DNA from: Chryseobacterium culicis
GTDB lineage: Bacteria > Bacteroidota > Bacteroidia > Flavobacteriales > Weeksellaceae
NCBI RefSeq assembly: GCF_900108365.1
Contig: NZ_FNWQ01000004.1
Coordinates: 124,001 to 188,000 of the forward strand
DNA length: 64,000 bases
Reading direction: 5' to 3'
Shown here piece by piece: positions 55,016 through 63,894 of this stretch. Made by a program: the position numbers and the translations under genes. The first letter of the stretch is position 1. The number at the start of each line of letters is the position of its first letter. The notes under the pieces were generated by a model that worked only from the letters and a program-made list of their open reading frames with translations, made no database searches and was not told the origin of the DNA.

Positions 55016-55029
55016 CTAACAGTTGTTAG
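55016..55029. promoter_or_regulatory. Short inverted repeat upstream of tssD
   Basis: CTAAC-AGTT-GTTAG is a 5-bp inverted repeat 125 nt before the tssD start. It could be an operator, but short repeats occur by chance. Confidence 0.3.
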
Positions 55030-55135
55030 GTAAAATACAGGCTAGAAATCAGATCATTACCATCATTACAGCAGTACCCGTTTTGATTAAAGTCCTTTTG
55101 TTCATCAATACAATTCAAAGGAAACAGTGAAATTT

Positions 55136-55831
55136 TCAGGTTACATTTACCCCGAAAAGATGGCCTACCAATGCTGTGATTCCCATAGCAACGGTTCCCC
55201 AGAAACAGATCCTGAGCACAGCAATTCTAATGCTGGAACCTCCGGCTCTGGCAGAGACAGCTCCCAAAAGCATCAAAAATATAATGGAGAAACCATATTG
55301 AAAATAGACCATCTGTTTAAGCGGAGCTAAAAGAGAAACGGTAAAAGGTAATAATGCTCCAAGCGCAAAGGAACCGAATGAAGCCATTGCCGCCTGCAGA
55401 GGTTTTGCCTGTGTAATTTCATTAATTCCCAGTTCATCACGGGCGTGGGCTCCAAGTGCATCGTGCTTTGTAAGTTCAATGGCTACCTGCATGGCAGTTT
55501 CTTTAGTACAGCCTCTGCTTTCGTATACTTTCGCCAGTTCTCTGAGTTCTATCTCGGGCATTTGCTCCAGTTCCTGTTTTTCCCGAATCAGATCTGCCTT
55601 TTCCGTATCTTCCTGTGAGCTTACGGAAACATACTCTCCTGCCGCCATAGACATTGCACCGGCAATCATCCCTGCCAGAGCGGCAAGGATAATAATATGG
55701 CGTTCCGGAGCCGCTGCAGCAACACCAATAACAATGCTTGTGGTGGATAATAATCCGTCATTCGCGCCTAAAACAGCTGCCCGAAGCCAGCCTACTCTGT
55801 TCACATAATGTTTCTCCAGCTGATGATGCAT
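55136..55831 (-). CDS. VIT family protein
   Basis: The 231-aa protein belongs to the VIT1/CCC1 family of iron/manganese transporters. The first helix GANDGLLSTTSIVIGVAAAA and the next GMIAGAMSMAAGEYVSVSSQ carry the typical DGLL and GEY motifs. A cytoplasmic helical segment (about 75-150) and three more helices follow. It likely exports or stores Fe2+ or Mn2+. It is transcribed away from tssD without operon partner. Confidence 0.88.
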   Translation of the reverse strand: MHHQLEKHYVNRVGWLRAAVLGANDGLLSTTSIVIGVAAAAPERHIIILAALAGMIAGAMSMAAGEYVSVSSQEDTEKADLIREKQELEQMPEIELRELAKVYESRGCTKETAMQVAIELTKHDALGAHARDELGINEITQAKPLQAAMASFGSFALGALLPFTVSLLAPLKQMVYFQYGFSIIFLMLLGAVSARAGGSSIRIAVLRICFWGTVAMGITALVGHLFGVNVT

Positions 55832-55911
55832 AACTTTTAGTTTGGTAGCAGTATAAAGTTACCAAATGTTTCGTCAAGAATCATTTTAAATTACGATGAC
55901 AGGGCAGCGTT

Positions 55912-56832
55912 TCATTTTAAAGCAGATACCGGATATTTATTTTTAAATGTGATAAAATCTTGCAGTGAATATTCCGGGCATGCTCCTTCCTGCGAGGTAA
56001 TAAAAGCTCCCAAAGAAACAGCCTGAGCCATAATTTCGTGAACTGAATTTCCTTTTTCTAATCTTTTGGAAAGAAATCCTGCCAGGAATGAATCTCCGCT
56101 TCCTACCGTATCCTGCACTGTAACCGGTATGGTGGGATAGAGATAAAATTTATTTCCGGAGGCATACAAAGCGCCTTTGCTTCCTTTGGATATTATAATT
56201 TCTTCAAGATCAAACTTGTCCTGCAGGTATTTTATTCCATCTTCTTCAGTGGTGTATTCTTTTCCTAAAAAATCAAGCATCATACGCATTTCTGCTTTGT
56301 TGAACTTGGCAAGATGTGTTTTATGGAGCAGGTCTTTAATCATTCTGACCTCGTAGTAAGGTTCTCTGAGATTGATATCAAAGACATTATAATCACTGAG
56401 CTCAAGCAATTGGAACAATGTATTTCTGGATTTTTCATTTCGTGCGGCCAGTGTTCCGAATACCAAAGCATCTGTGTTCTTAATGATATCCTGATTTTCC
56501 GGAGTTGCTTCAATAAAATCCCAGGCGACTCCTTCCACAATATCATAATGAGCGTCATTATTTTCATCTACTGTAGCAATTACAGTACTTGTGGGATGAT
56601 CTGCAGTAATCTGAACGTGGTTGGCAGGAATGTTCCAGCTTTTCATTTTATCCAAAAGATCATGTCCCAGCTGATCATCTCCAATACTGCTTATCATATC
56701 AACTTCTATCCCCATCCTGGAAAGATGATAGGCTACATTAAATGGTGCGCCTCCTATTCTTTTCTGCTCTCCCGGAAAAATATCCCAAAGGACCTCACCA
56801 AAACAGACTGCTTTATTTTTTTTGTGTTCCAT
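55912..56832 (-). CDS. PfkB-family fructokinase
   Basis: The 306-aa sugar kinase has the start KAVCFGEVLWDIFPGEQKRI, sugar-binding GGAPFNVAYHLSRMG and the catalytic PfkB signature VQDTVGSGDSFLAGFL (Asp in GSGDS). It probably phosphorylates fructose to fructose-6-phosphate. It lies at the downstream end of a minus-strand polyol operon with an outer-membrane protein, an MFS transporter and a polyol dehydrogenase, under LacI-type control. Confidence 0.9.
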   Translation of the reverse strand: MEHKKNKAVCFGEVLWDIFPGEQKRIGGAPFNVAYHLSRMGIEVDMISSIGDDQLGHDLLDKMKSWNIPANHVQITADHPTSTVIATVDENNDAHYDIVEGVAWDFIEATPENQDIIKNTDALVFGTLAARNEKSRNTLFQLLELSDYNVFDINLREPYYEVRMIKDLLHKTHLAKFNKAEMRMMLDFLGKEYTTEEDGIKYLQDKFDLEEIIISKGSKGALYASGNKFYLYPTIPVTVQDTVGSGDSFLAGFLSKRLEKGNSVHEIMAQAVSLGAFITSQEGACPEYSLQDFITFKNKYPVSALK

Positions 56833-56883
56833 TATATAAAAGTAATTAAATGTATTGATTCTGTAAAAATGTACTTCGCTGTC

Positions 56884-57609
56884 TCAGAATGAATAAACCT
56901 GCACAGAAAACTGAAGAAAAGCATTATTGTTGACCGGATTCCACATTCCCCATATTCCTACAGGAATTTTATAGCCTTCAATGGTAAAGCTTTTTGAAAC
57001 GATGAGACTGATCTCATTGAAACCCGAATCTTTTGCAAAGAAATTATTCATCTCTCCATGACTGTCTAAGGCAAAGGCATAGCCTACTCTTCCTCTTACT
57101 TCAAGATGATCTTTTTTATATACAGGATATTCCCCCGAAACAAATGATGAATATTTATTTTGTGTGTTTTCCCTGTTCCTGTCCCTGCCGAAAACCACTG
57201 TATTCCAGCTGAGCACCAAAGGAAACTGCTCACTTATGGTATAATAAGATCTGAAATCCCAAAAACGTCCGGTTTCTCTTGCAGAATAATTGAAAAATTC
57301 CTTATTGTTATAAGTGGCTCCGGGTGAAAAGTTGTAAATATCCCATAATTCCAATGTAAGATGCTTATTCTTATAACCAATATAGTTATTGAATTCTTTA
57401 TAAGAACCATCAACATTACCACCAGCCCAGAAGCCCACATAAAAATTCTTATAATCAAGATGCAGGTCTCCGGTATAAATAAGTCCTGCAGAGACTTCAA
57501 TTCCGCGCCATAAATGACTGTTTCGAAGTTGTAATGCTGAATGCAGTTCCTGCGCACCTAAGCAGGTTCCGACAACAGAGGAAAAAAGCAGTAAGTAGTT
57601 TTTTAACAT
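56884..57609 (-). CDS. Outer-membrane beta-barrel protein (polyol operon)
   Basis: The 241-aa protein has a signal peptide (MLKNYLLLFSSVVGTCLGAQ) and a run of amphipathic strands (LHLDYKNFYVGFWAGGNVDG and FLQFSVQVYSF at the end), as in barrel proteins. Genes of this type lie next to sugar transporters in Bacteroidetes and may pass the sugar or sense it. It lies 51 nt from the kinase gene and 85 nt after the MFS gene. Confidence 0.75.
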   Translation of the reverse strand: MLKNYLLLFSSVVGTCLGAQELHSALQLRNSHLWRGIEVSAGLIYTGDLHLDYKNFYVGFWAGGNVDGSYKEFNNYIGYKNKHLTLELWDIYNFSPGATYNNKEFFNYSARETGRFWDFRSYYTISEQFPLVLSWNTVVFGRDRNRENTQNKYSSFVSGEYPVYKKDHLEVRGRVGYAFALDSHGEMNNFFAKDSGFNEISLIVSKSFTIEGYKIPVGIWGMWNPVNNNAFLQFSVQVYSF

Positions 57610-57694
57610 GATTCAAGTGTTTTTTAAGGCAGTAGTTATCCTGTATCCAATAGCAGTCTACAGGATAATTACTTTAGTTAAAAGAAAAATATAA

Positions 57695-59041
57695 TTAGTG
57701 AATAAAGTCTTTTTCTCTAATACGCGATCCGAACAAGGCGTAAGTAAGCATGAGCAGTTCGCAGATTACGGTAAGCCACCATGTCCATCTCCATGATCCT
57801 AAAATATCGGCTAGACCTCCCTGAATCAGGGTAAATACAGCTCCACCGAATACGGCAGAGATAAAAATGCCGGATGCTTTTGAAGTATATTTGTTCAAAC
57901 CTTTAATGGAAAGGCTGTAAATACAGCTCCACATGGATGAATGCAGCAACCCGATGGCGACAAGAAACCAAAGGTTTTGGGTGATCATCGACACTAATGC
58001 CAGTATTGTAGCCAACACTGTAGTTGTTATCAATTGTGTTCTTGCAGAAATTTTACTTAAAAAGCTGGACACTGCTCTTCCTACCAGAAAACCACCCCAG
58101 TATAATGTGGATAATAAGGCGTGAATTCCTAAATCCATTCCTCCGATAATAATATCTGTTTTTCCGAAGAATGTAATAGGATGGCCTGAATCCATCAGCT
58201 CAAAAGCATACAGATTGATATTTGCACCAATAGCCACTTCTGTTCCTACATAAAAAAAGATGGCTAACACTCCCAATACAAAGTGCCTGAATGACCAGAT
58301 GCTTCTCTCCAGCTTTTCTTCTCCAACTACTCTTGTGTGAGCAAGATCAGGAAGATGAAGCCTTTTCGTGATGATCATAACTGTAAGTATGCAGATGATA
58401 AGAACAGAAAGCGGAAGCAGAAGCTGTCTTATTTCTATATTTTCAATGGAAATTCCGCTGAACATAACTACTGTTACGAAAAAAGGAGCAGAAGTAGTTC
58501 CGATAGAATTGATCGCTGTCAGAATATTCAGGCGTTGAACGGGTTGAGTCCCTTTAAGTTCATATGAAGCGGCGTAAGGATTTACCACTACCTGAATAAT
58601 GGCTGCCGATGTTCCCATTAAATAAGATCCTACAACAAAAACGATAAATCCATAAGGGATAACCGCATCTTTTATGCTAAACTTAAGATCAGGATAATGA
58701 CCGCCAATCCATGATGAGCAGAGGTACATAAAGAGGCCGGAAATCATAAAGAATAACCCGCGCAAGATCGTATTTTTATATCCGAAGGCATTTACCCATT
58801 TGCTACCCAGCGTTCCGTTCAGAAGATATCCTAAAAAGAAGAAAAAGGAAATCAAAGTCGTAAATGTATTTTTCAGGCTGCCTGCATGACTCAGAAAGGT
58901 AAATTTCAGCGGTGCCTGCAGCTGTTCATTTACTGTGGTGAGAAAACCTACGATAAAGTAAATAAATGTAATGATGGCAAACGGCAGTATTGCATTATTT
59001 GTCTTGTTGTCTGAAGAGTTGATACCTGGATTTATCTGCAT
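57695..59041 (-). CDS. Sugar/polyol MFS transporter (FucP family)
   Basis: The 448-aa inner-membrane transporter has about 12 helices. It shows VGFLTTVNEQLQAPLKFTFL, FGYKNTILRGLFFMISGLFM, NPYAASYELKGTQPVQRLN and NKYTSKASGIFISAVFGGAV, as in FucP-type sugar symporters. It belongs to the LacI-controlled operon, so it probably imports mannitol, another polyol or fructose. A second family member is at 34519. The start is ATG at 59041, 7 nt before the dehydrogenase stop. Confidence 0.9.
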   Translation of the reverse strand: MQINPGINSSDNKTNNAILPFAIITFIYFIVGFLTTVNEQLQAPLKFTFLSHAGSLKNTFTTLISFFFFLGYLLNGTLGSKWVNAFGYKNTILRGLFFMISGLFMYLCSSWIGGHYPDLKFSIKDAVIPYGFIVFVVGSYLMGTSAAIIQVVVNPYAASYELKGTQPVQRLNILTAINSIGTTSAPFFVTVVMFSGISIENIEIRQLLLPLSVLIICILTVMIITKRLHLPDLAHTRVVGEEKLERSIWSFRHFVLGVLAIFFYVGTEVAIGANINLYAFELMDSGHPITFFGKTDIIIGGMDLGIHALLSTLYWGGFLVGRAVSSFLSKISARTQLITTTVLATILALVSMITQNLWFLVAIGLLHSSMWSCIYSLSIKGLNKYTSKASGIFISAVFGGAVFTLIQGGLADILGSWRWTWWLTVICELLMLTYALFGSRIREKDFIH

Positions 59042-59048
59042 GGCTTAG

Positions 59049-60491
59049 TTATTTTATGATGGATTGTAGAACTGAAGAGGTTCCTGAGTTTTTTATATCT
59101 TCTACGAAACTGTTGTACTGATTTATGAATTGTTCAGAAGTTTTCAGCTGAACTCCCTTGAAAGCTGACAAATCCAGGAAGTCATGTGCATTTTCACTGT
59201 CAATAAGCTGCCGATCGTTCTCCGTAATCCAGGGTTCTGCTGTTTCGAATGCATTGCCGCGCTCATCAGTTTTATATTTAAGATAATGTCTGTAGGAGGC
59301 AATAAGAAATGCGGGTCTTGTGAGGTCTTTCACTCCTTTTATCATCTTATCAAGATTAGGGATGATATACACCGGAAACTTTGAAATTCCATCAAAGCAA
59401 AGACGGCTCACCTGATCACTTACACTGTGATTGGCAAATCTTTCGATTAATGTCTGCTTGTATTTCTCCAAATCTGTATTTTCCGGAGCGGGAACAAAAG
59501 GCGTAATGTCTTTATCCATAAAATCCCTGATGAATTTTACCAGGTTTTTATCTTCCATTGCCTGATCTACTTTTCGATATCCCATTAAGAAAGCCGGATA
59601 AGATAAGAGTGTGTGAGAAGCATTCAGTAAGCTTAGCTTCATATTTTCAAATGTGGTTACATCATTTGTAAATTCTACGCCCACCCTTTCCCATGCCGGT
59701 CTTCCTGCAATAAACTGATCTTCTATGACCCATTGCGCAAAGTCTTCACAGTAGACAGGGGCACGATCGTCTGTACCGTTTCTTTTGTTTAATCTTTCCA
59801 CATCTTCCTGAGTGGTGGCCGGAGTAATACGGTCTACCATACTATTCGGGAAGGTTACGTTTTCCTTTACCCAGGCAGCCAGCTCCGGATCCTGTGCTTC
59901 TATAAATGACAAAAAAGCTCTTTTTGCCGTAGTTCCGTTATGCTGGAGGTTATCGCATGAAAGAATGGTAATGGCTCCTGCACTCTGCCTTTGTCTCTGA
60001 CGCAATCCTTCTGCCATAAAACCAAAGACCGTAATAGGATTGGAAGAATCTTTCAGATCATGCTGTATTTTCTCATCCTCCAATATAAACTCTCCGGTTT
60101 CTTTATCAAGATTGTAGCCTCCTTCTGTGATGGTCAAAGTGATGATCTTAACACCTTTGTCGGCAATTTTTTTCACCACAGCTTCAGGATCTTCCACACC
60201 CCAGATCAACTCTTTTAAAGAACCTATCTTATATACCTCATCTTTTCCGCTTCTTCCGCAAACGGTAAGGGAATACTGTAGGTTCTGAGCTCTCAGGTTA
60301 TTTACAATCTTTTCATCTGACGGCAGCAGACATACCCCGCAGATTCCCCAGTTTTTCTGATCTTCATCATTAAGCAGGATATTGGTATAAAACTGCTGGT
60401 GTGCTCTGTGAAAGTTTCCTACACCAATATGTAAAATTCCTGTTCGGATTTCCGATACATCATAATTGTAATAAATCATATTCATAAGCAT
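59049..60491 (-). CDS. Mannitol dehydrogenase family protein
   Basis: The 480-aa NAD-dependent polyol dehydrogenase has ILHIGVGNFHRAHQQFYTNI at the N-terminus and the catalytic MKLSLLNASHTLLSYPAFL (Lys, Asn, His of the long-chain mannitol dehydrogenase family). It would oxidise mannitol or a related polyol to fructose, the substrate of the kinase at 55912. The start is one of several close ATGs (60491, 60485, 60479). Two LacI-type operators lie just upstream (60573-60606). Confidence 0.9.
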   Translation of the reverse strand: MLMNMIYYNYDVSEIRTGILHIGVGNFHRAHQQFYTNILLNDEDQKNWGICGVCLLPSDEKIVNNLRAQNLQYSLTVCGRSGKDEVYKIGSLKELIWGVEDPEAVVKKIADKGVKIITLTITEGGYNLDKETGEFILEDEKIQHDLKDSSNPITVFGFMAEGLRQRQRQSAGAITILSCDNLQHNGTTAKRAFLSFIEAQDPELAAWVKENVTFPNSMVDRITPATTQEDVERLNKRNGTDDRAPVYCEDFAQWVIEDQFIAGRPAWERVGVEFTNDVTTFENMKLSLLNASHTLLSYPAFLMGYRKVDQAMEDKNLVKFIRDFMDKDITPFVPAPENTDLEKYKQTLIERFANHSVSDQVSRLCFDGISKFPVYIIPNLDKMIKGVKDLTRPAFLIASYRHYLKYKTDERGNAFETAEPWITENDRQLIDSENAHDFLDLSAFKGVQLKTSEQFINQYNSFVEDIKNSGTSSVLQSIIK

Positions 60492-60572
60492 AAAATTGTT
60501 ATCATATTAACCAATTCGTTAAAACTATATTAACAAATGATTCACAAGACACTTTTTTTACAAAATTCAAAC

Positions 60573-60606
60573 TGGGAACGTTCCCAAAAATCAGGGAACG
60601 TTCCCA
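60573..60606. promoter_or_regulatory. Two perfect palindromic LacI-type operators
   Basis: TGGGAACGTTCCCA (60573-60586) and GGGAACGTTCCC (60594-60605) are perfect palindromes. Their centres are 20 bp apart, two helical turns, so both face the same side of the DNA. They lie between the divergent dehydrogenase operon and the LacI gene, 43 nt before the latter. Confidence 0.85.
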
Positions 60607-60648
60607 ATTGCCTATTTTTTTATTATTTTTAGCCTCAAAACAAGACTG

Positions 60649-61653
60649 ATGAGGCGCATTACGATTAAAGATCTGTCCAAATTTTTGTCATTATCTACCT
60701 CTACCATCTCCAGAGCGCTGCTTCATGATAAAAATGTGAATGAAGAAACAAGAAAAAAAGTGCTGGATGCGGCAGAGAAATTGGGCTATAAACCGAACCT
60801 TACCGCTTTAAATTTGCAATCCGGGCAATCCAGGACCATCGGTTTTGTAGTACCGGAGATGATTACTCCTTTTTCTTCCACTATTTTGAAAGGAATTCAG
60901 AACGTCCTTTATCCTCTGGGTTACCGTATTATTATTACCCAGTCTGATGAAGATCCTCTTATTGAGAGAAAAAACCTGCAGCTTATGGAAGAGTTTAATG
61001 TGGATGCTGTTATTATTAACCTCTGCCATGAAACTTATAACAATGACATTTACCAAAGCATTATGGATAAAGGAATTCCTTTAGTATTCTTTGACAGAAT
61101 TCCACACAAATCTCTGGATGTCTCAAAGGTGATTATTGATGATTCGATTAAAGCGGCCTTAATGGTGGAATACCTAATCAAGACCGGAAGAAAAAGGATT
61201 GTACATATTATGGGACCTTCTACGATCCGAAATGCGGTAGAAAGAGTGAATGGCTACAAACGCATTCTGATGAAATACAATATTTTTGATGAAAATCTGA
61301 TCATTCAAACAGATGGAATGACTTTCGAGCATGGAAAAAAAGCAGTGAAGCAGCTATTAAGTAAGAAAATAGATTTTGACAGTATTTTTGCTTTCAGCGA
61401 TACCTTAGCGATGGGAGCGATGAATTTTCTGCTTGAACAGAAAATGAGAATTCCTGACGAAGTGGCTATTGCAAGCTTTTCCGGAACGGAACTGTCATCT
61501 ATGGTATTTCCCCAGCTGACCAGTGTACAGCAGCCTTTGGAAAAAATGGGCGAAGCGGCTGCAGAACTTGCATTGGAAAAAATCAAAAACAGCAACGCTC
61601 CAAGCCAGTCTGTTTTGATGGATGCTGAGCTGGTTTACAGAGCTTCTACCTGA
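60649..61653 (+). CDS. LacI family transcriptional regulator
   Basis: The 334-aa regulator has an N-terminal LacI HTH (LSKFLSLSTSTISRALLHDK, then EETRKKVLDAAEKLGYKPN) and a periplasmic-binding-protein-like sensor domain (TIGFVVPEMITPFSSTILKG, FDSIFAFSDTLAMGAMNFLL, TSVQQPLEKMGEAAAE). It should repress the divergent polyol operon and itself through the palindromes at 60573-60606, and release them on binding of a sugar. Confidence 0.94.
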   Translation: MRRITIKDLSKFLSLSTSTISRALLHDKNVNEETRKKVLDAAEKLGYKPNLTALNLQSGQSRTIGFVVPEMITPFSSTILKGIQNVLYPLGYRIIITQSDEDPLIERKNLQLMEEFNVDAVIINLCHETYNNDIYQSIMDKGIPLVFFDRIPHKSLDVSKVIIDDSIKAALMVEYLIKTGRKRIVHIMGPSTIRNAVERVNGYKRILMKYNIFDENLIIQTDGMTFEHGKKAVKQLLSKKIDFDSIFAFSDTLAMGAMNFLLEQKMRIPDEVAIASFSGTELSSMVFPQLTSVQQPLEKMGEAAAELALEKIKNSNAPSQSVLMDAELVYRAST

Positions 61654-61666
61654 ATACTATAATTGT

Positions 61667-61981
61667 TTATTTATATCTGTAGTATGTAATGTCTTTTTCC
61701 GGGGTCTCAGGTTTTCTTATATTCTCTGTACGCTGAGCTTCGAGATTTTTATAAAAACGCTGCAGCTGATCCAGTTCATCTTCAGTTAAGTTCTGAAGCC
61801 GGGAATCGGTATTATTCTTATTTGATGCAATCAACTCGTCAAGCTTAATCTGAAGTGCTTTCAGATCTTTATTCTGCGTATTCTTTACGAATATGACGGC
61901 AAGCCCGGCAATCCCCAATAAAGTGCTGCCCATAAAATAACCGGGCCAAGCGGTCAGTCTGCCAAAAATATCTTTTATCAT
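61667..61981 (-). CDS. Shortened low-affinity iron permease-like protein
   Basis: The 104-aa protein has one hydrophobic segment (LTAWPGYFMGSTLLGIAGLA) joined directly to the family's cytoplasmic tail motif KNTQNKDLKALQIKLDELIA and LTEDELDQLQRF. Family members normally have two helices and are about 130 aa, so the middle (end of helix 1, helix 2) seems to be missing in-frame. It could still be membrane-anchored, but a transport role is doubtful. The TNTQN-type signature makes the family call fairly sure. Confidence 0.65.
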   Translation of the reverse strand: MIKDIFGRLTAWPGYFMGSTLLGIAGLAVIFVKNTQNKDLKALQIKLDELIASNKNNTDSRLQNLTEDELDQLQRFYKNLEAQRTENIRKPETPEKDITYYRYK

Positions 61982-62195
61982 AATATTATCTTTTAAGTGA
62001 TCTGATTGAAAAAGCCATGCAAATCTTTTGCTACGCTCAATTTTCTAAGCTTAACCTAAATAAGCGGAAAAAATTCAGATTTTTTAATGTTACAATGGCG
62101 TACTGTCAAATCTAAGCAATCATCTCCTAAAACTTTATGATTCAGGTCATAGAATGCGGAAAAAGGGCATTTCTGTTCGGGAATTTAGGTTTTCC

Positions 62196-62203
62196 TATCT
62201 TTG
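62196..62203 (+). promoter_or_regulatory. -7 promoter box of lgt
   Basis: TATCTTTG matches TAnnTTTG, 27 nt before the ATG at 62231. Confidence 0.55.
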
Positions 62204-62230
62204 CAGTTCTGAAATTCGATAACAATATCA

Positions 62231-63067
62231 ATGAGTTTATTATATATCAACTGGGATGTAAATCCCGAAATCGTCAATATTTTGGGGCTGCCCATAAAAT
62301 ACTACGGACTTTTATTTCTAGCAGGACTTGTTTTATCTTTAAATATTTTAAAGCGTATTTATAAAAAAGAAGGGCTCAGCGCACAGGCACATGAAGCGTT
62401 ATTTTCCTATGCATTGATTGGGATTTTAGTGGGAGCCAGACTGGGGCACTGTCTTTTTTATGATTTTGATTATTATTCGCAACACCCGGTTGAGGTATTT
62501 TTACCTATCCAGAAAGGAGTGGACGGCTCCTACCATTTTACGGGATTTGCAGGTCTTGCCAGTCATGGTGGCGGTATAGGCCTGGTGATCATGCTTCTTA
62601 TCTATGCAAGAAAGTATGCTATACCGTTTATGACCGTTTTGGATGCAATAGCGATTGTACTTCCTTTGGGCGGTACTTTCATAAGGCTTGCGAATCTTAT
62701 GAATTCTGAGATTATAGGAACACCTACCACTGTTCCGTGGGCTTTTATTTTCCGTCAGGTGGATGATCTTCCGAGACATCCGGCCCAGCTTTATGAATCG
62801 GTCTCCTACTTTATAATTTTCCTTATTGTGTATGTGATGTACAGGAAAAATATTTGTAACATCGGAAAAGGCTTTTATTTTGGAATCAGTATACTGCTGA
62901 TTTTCGTTATGAGAATCCTGATTGAGTTCATCAAGGTAGACCAGGTAGAATTTGAGCACGGAATGAGCCTTAATATGGGACAGCTTCTGAGTATTCCGTT
63001 TGTTCTTCTTGGCTTATTCTTTATCATTAAAAGTATAGTGGAAAAAGGAAAGGCAAAAACGGCTTAG
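62231..63067 (+). CDS. lgt: Prolipoprotein diacylglyceryl transferase
   Basis: The 278-aa inner-membrane enzyme attaches diacylglycerol to the lipobox cysteine of lipoprotein precursors. It shows IKYYGLLFLAGLVLSLNILK, GARLGHCLFYD, the family motif HFTGFAGLASHGGGIGLVIM, LPLGGTFIRLANLMNSEIIG and RHPAQLYESVSYFIIF. The frame at 62137 is a shadow. It is monocistronic with its own promoter and a terminator. Confidence 0.95.
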   Translation: MSLLYINWDVNPEIVNILGLPIKYYGLLFLAGLVLSLNILKRIYKKEGLSAQAHEALFSYALIGILVGARLGHCLFYDFDYYSQHPVEVFLPIQKGVDGSYHFTGFAGLASHGGGIGLVIMLLIYARKYAIPFMTVLDAIAIVLPLGGTFIRLANLMNSEIIGTPTTVPWAFIFRQVDDLPRHPAQLYESVSYFIIFLIVYVMYRKNICNIGKGFYFGISILLIFVMRILIEFIKVDQVEFEHGMSLNMGQLLSIPFVLLGLFFIIKSIVEKGKAKTA

Positions 63068-63085
63068 TTCCTGATTCATTTTCAT

Positions 63086-63122
63086 AAAAAACTCACTGAA
63101 AATTATTTCAGTGAGTTTTTTT
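63086..63122. terminator. Terminator between lgt and the SDR gene
   Basis: AAAAACTCACTGAAA and TTTCAGTGAGTTTTTTT form a strong hairpin between convergent genes. Confidence 0.8.
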
Positions 63123-63138
63123 ATAGATGTGCCAAAGA

Positions 63139-63894
63139 TTACCTTGTTGTGTATCCACCGTTGGCAAAAATAGTCTGCCCAGTAATCCACCAGCCTTCTG
63201 TTACCAGAAATTCTACCAGCGGAGCGATATCTTTAATATCTGTAAGCCCTCCCAGTGCTGATGCTGATTTATGGTAAGCGACAGCGTCATCGGTTTCCTG
63301 TCCGTAGAAGAAAGGAGTATCCATTGGGCCTGGAGCAACTGCCGTTACAGAAATTCCCCTTTCCCCGAATTCTTTAGATGCAGCTCTTGTAAAGTGCTCT
63401 ACCGGTGCTTTGGCACCTGCATAGGTGGAATACAATCCGGTGTATGCCGCAAGCAGTGAAGTTACAATCGTACAGATTTTCCCGTGGTCATTTAGTTTTT
63501 TACCTGCTTCCTGAAGGAAGAAATAAGCAGATTTGGAATTGACATTAAACATGGTATCGTATTCTTGTTCAGTAGTCTCTGCAAATGGTTTTTTAAGCAC
63601 CATTCCTACCGTATTAATTGCAATATCCACCCCTCCGAAGCGGGAAATGGTTTCATCAAAAAACTTTGTAATATGATCTACTTTGGTAAGATCTCCCTGA
63701 AATAAGAATGCTTCCGCTCCCAATGCCTGTACCTCAGCAAGTGTTTTTTCACTTTCTGCTTTTGAGCTTTCACTGTTATAATGTATCGCCAGCTTTGCAC
63801 CTTTTGCAGCAAAATCTCTGCTTAATAATCCTCCCAGATTTTTACCCCCTCCGGCAATTAAAACAACTTTTCCTTTTACATTTTGTGTTGACAT
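63139..63894 (-). CDS. SDR-family oxidoreductase
   Basis: The 251-aa short-chain dehydrogenase has an N-terminal nucleotide-binding VLIAGGGKNLGGLLSRDFAA and the catalytic Tyr-Lys pair in STYAGAKAPVEHFTRAA. INTVGMVLKKPF gives the conserved Asn-like strand. The C-terminus WWITGQTIFANGGYTTR is typical of classical SDRs. The substrate is unknown. A near -7 box (CATCTTTG on the minus strand, about 63927-63920) precedes it; what lies beyond the window is unknown. Confidence 0.9.
   Translation of the reverse strand: MSTQNVKGKVVLIAGGGKNLGGLLSRDFAAKGAKLAIHYNSESSKAESEKTLAEVQALGAEAFLFQGDLTKVDHITKFFDETISRFGGVDIAINTVGMVLKKPFAETTEQEYDTMFNVNSKSAYFFLQEAGKKLNDHGKICTIVTSLLAAYTGLYSTYAGAKAPVEHFTRAASKEFGERGISVTAVAPGPMDTPFFYGQETDDAVAYHKSASALGGLTDIKDIAPLVEFLVTEGWWITGQTIFANGGYTTR

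Noticed and set aside
55016..55029. CTAAC-AGTT-GTTAG as a strong operator of tssD
   Set aside because: Only 5 bp per arm; listed as low-confidence site and not counted as evidence.
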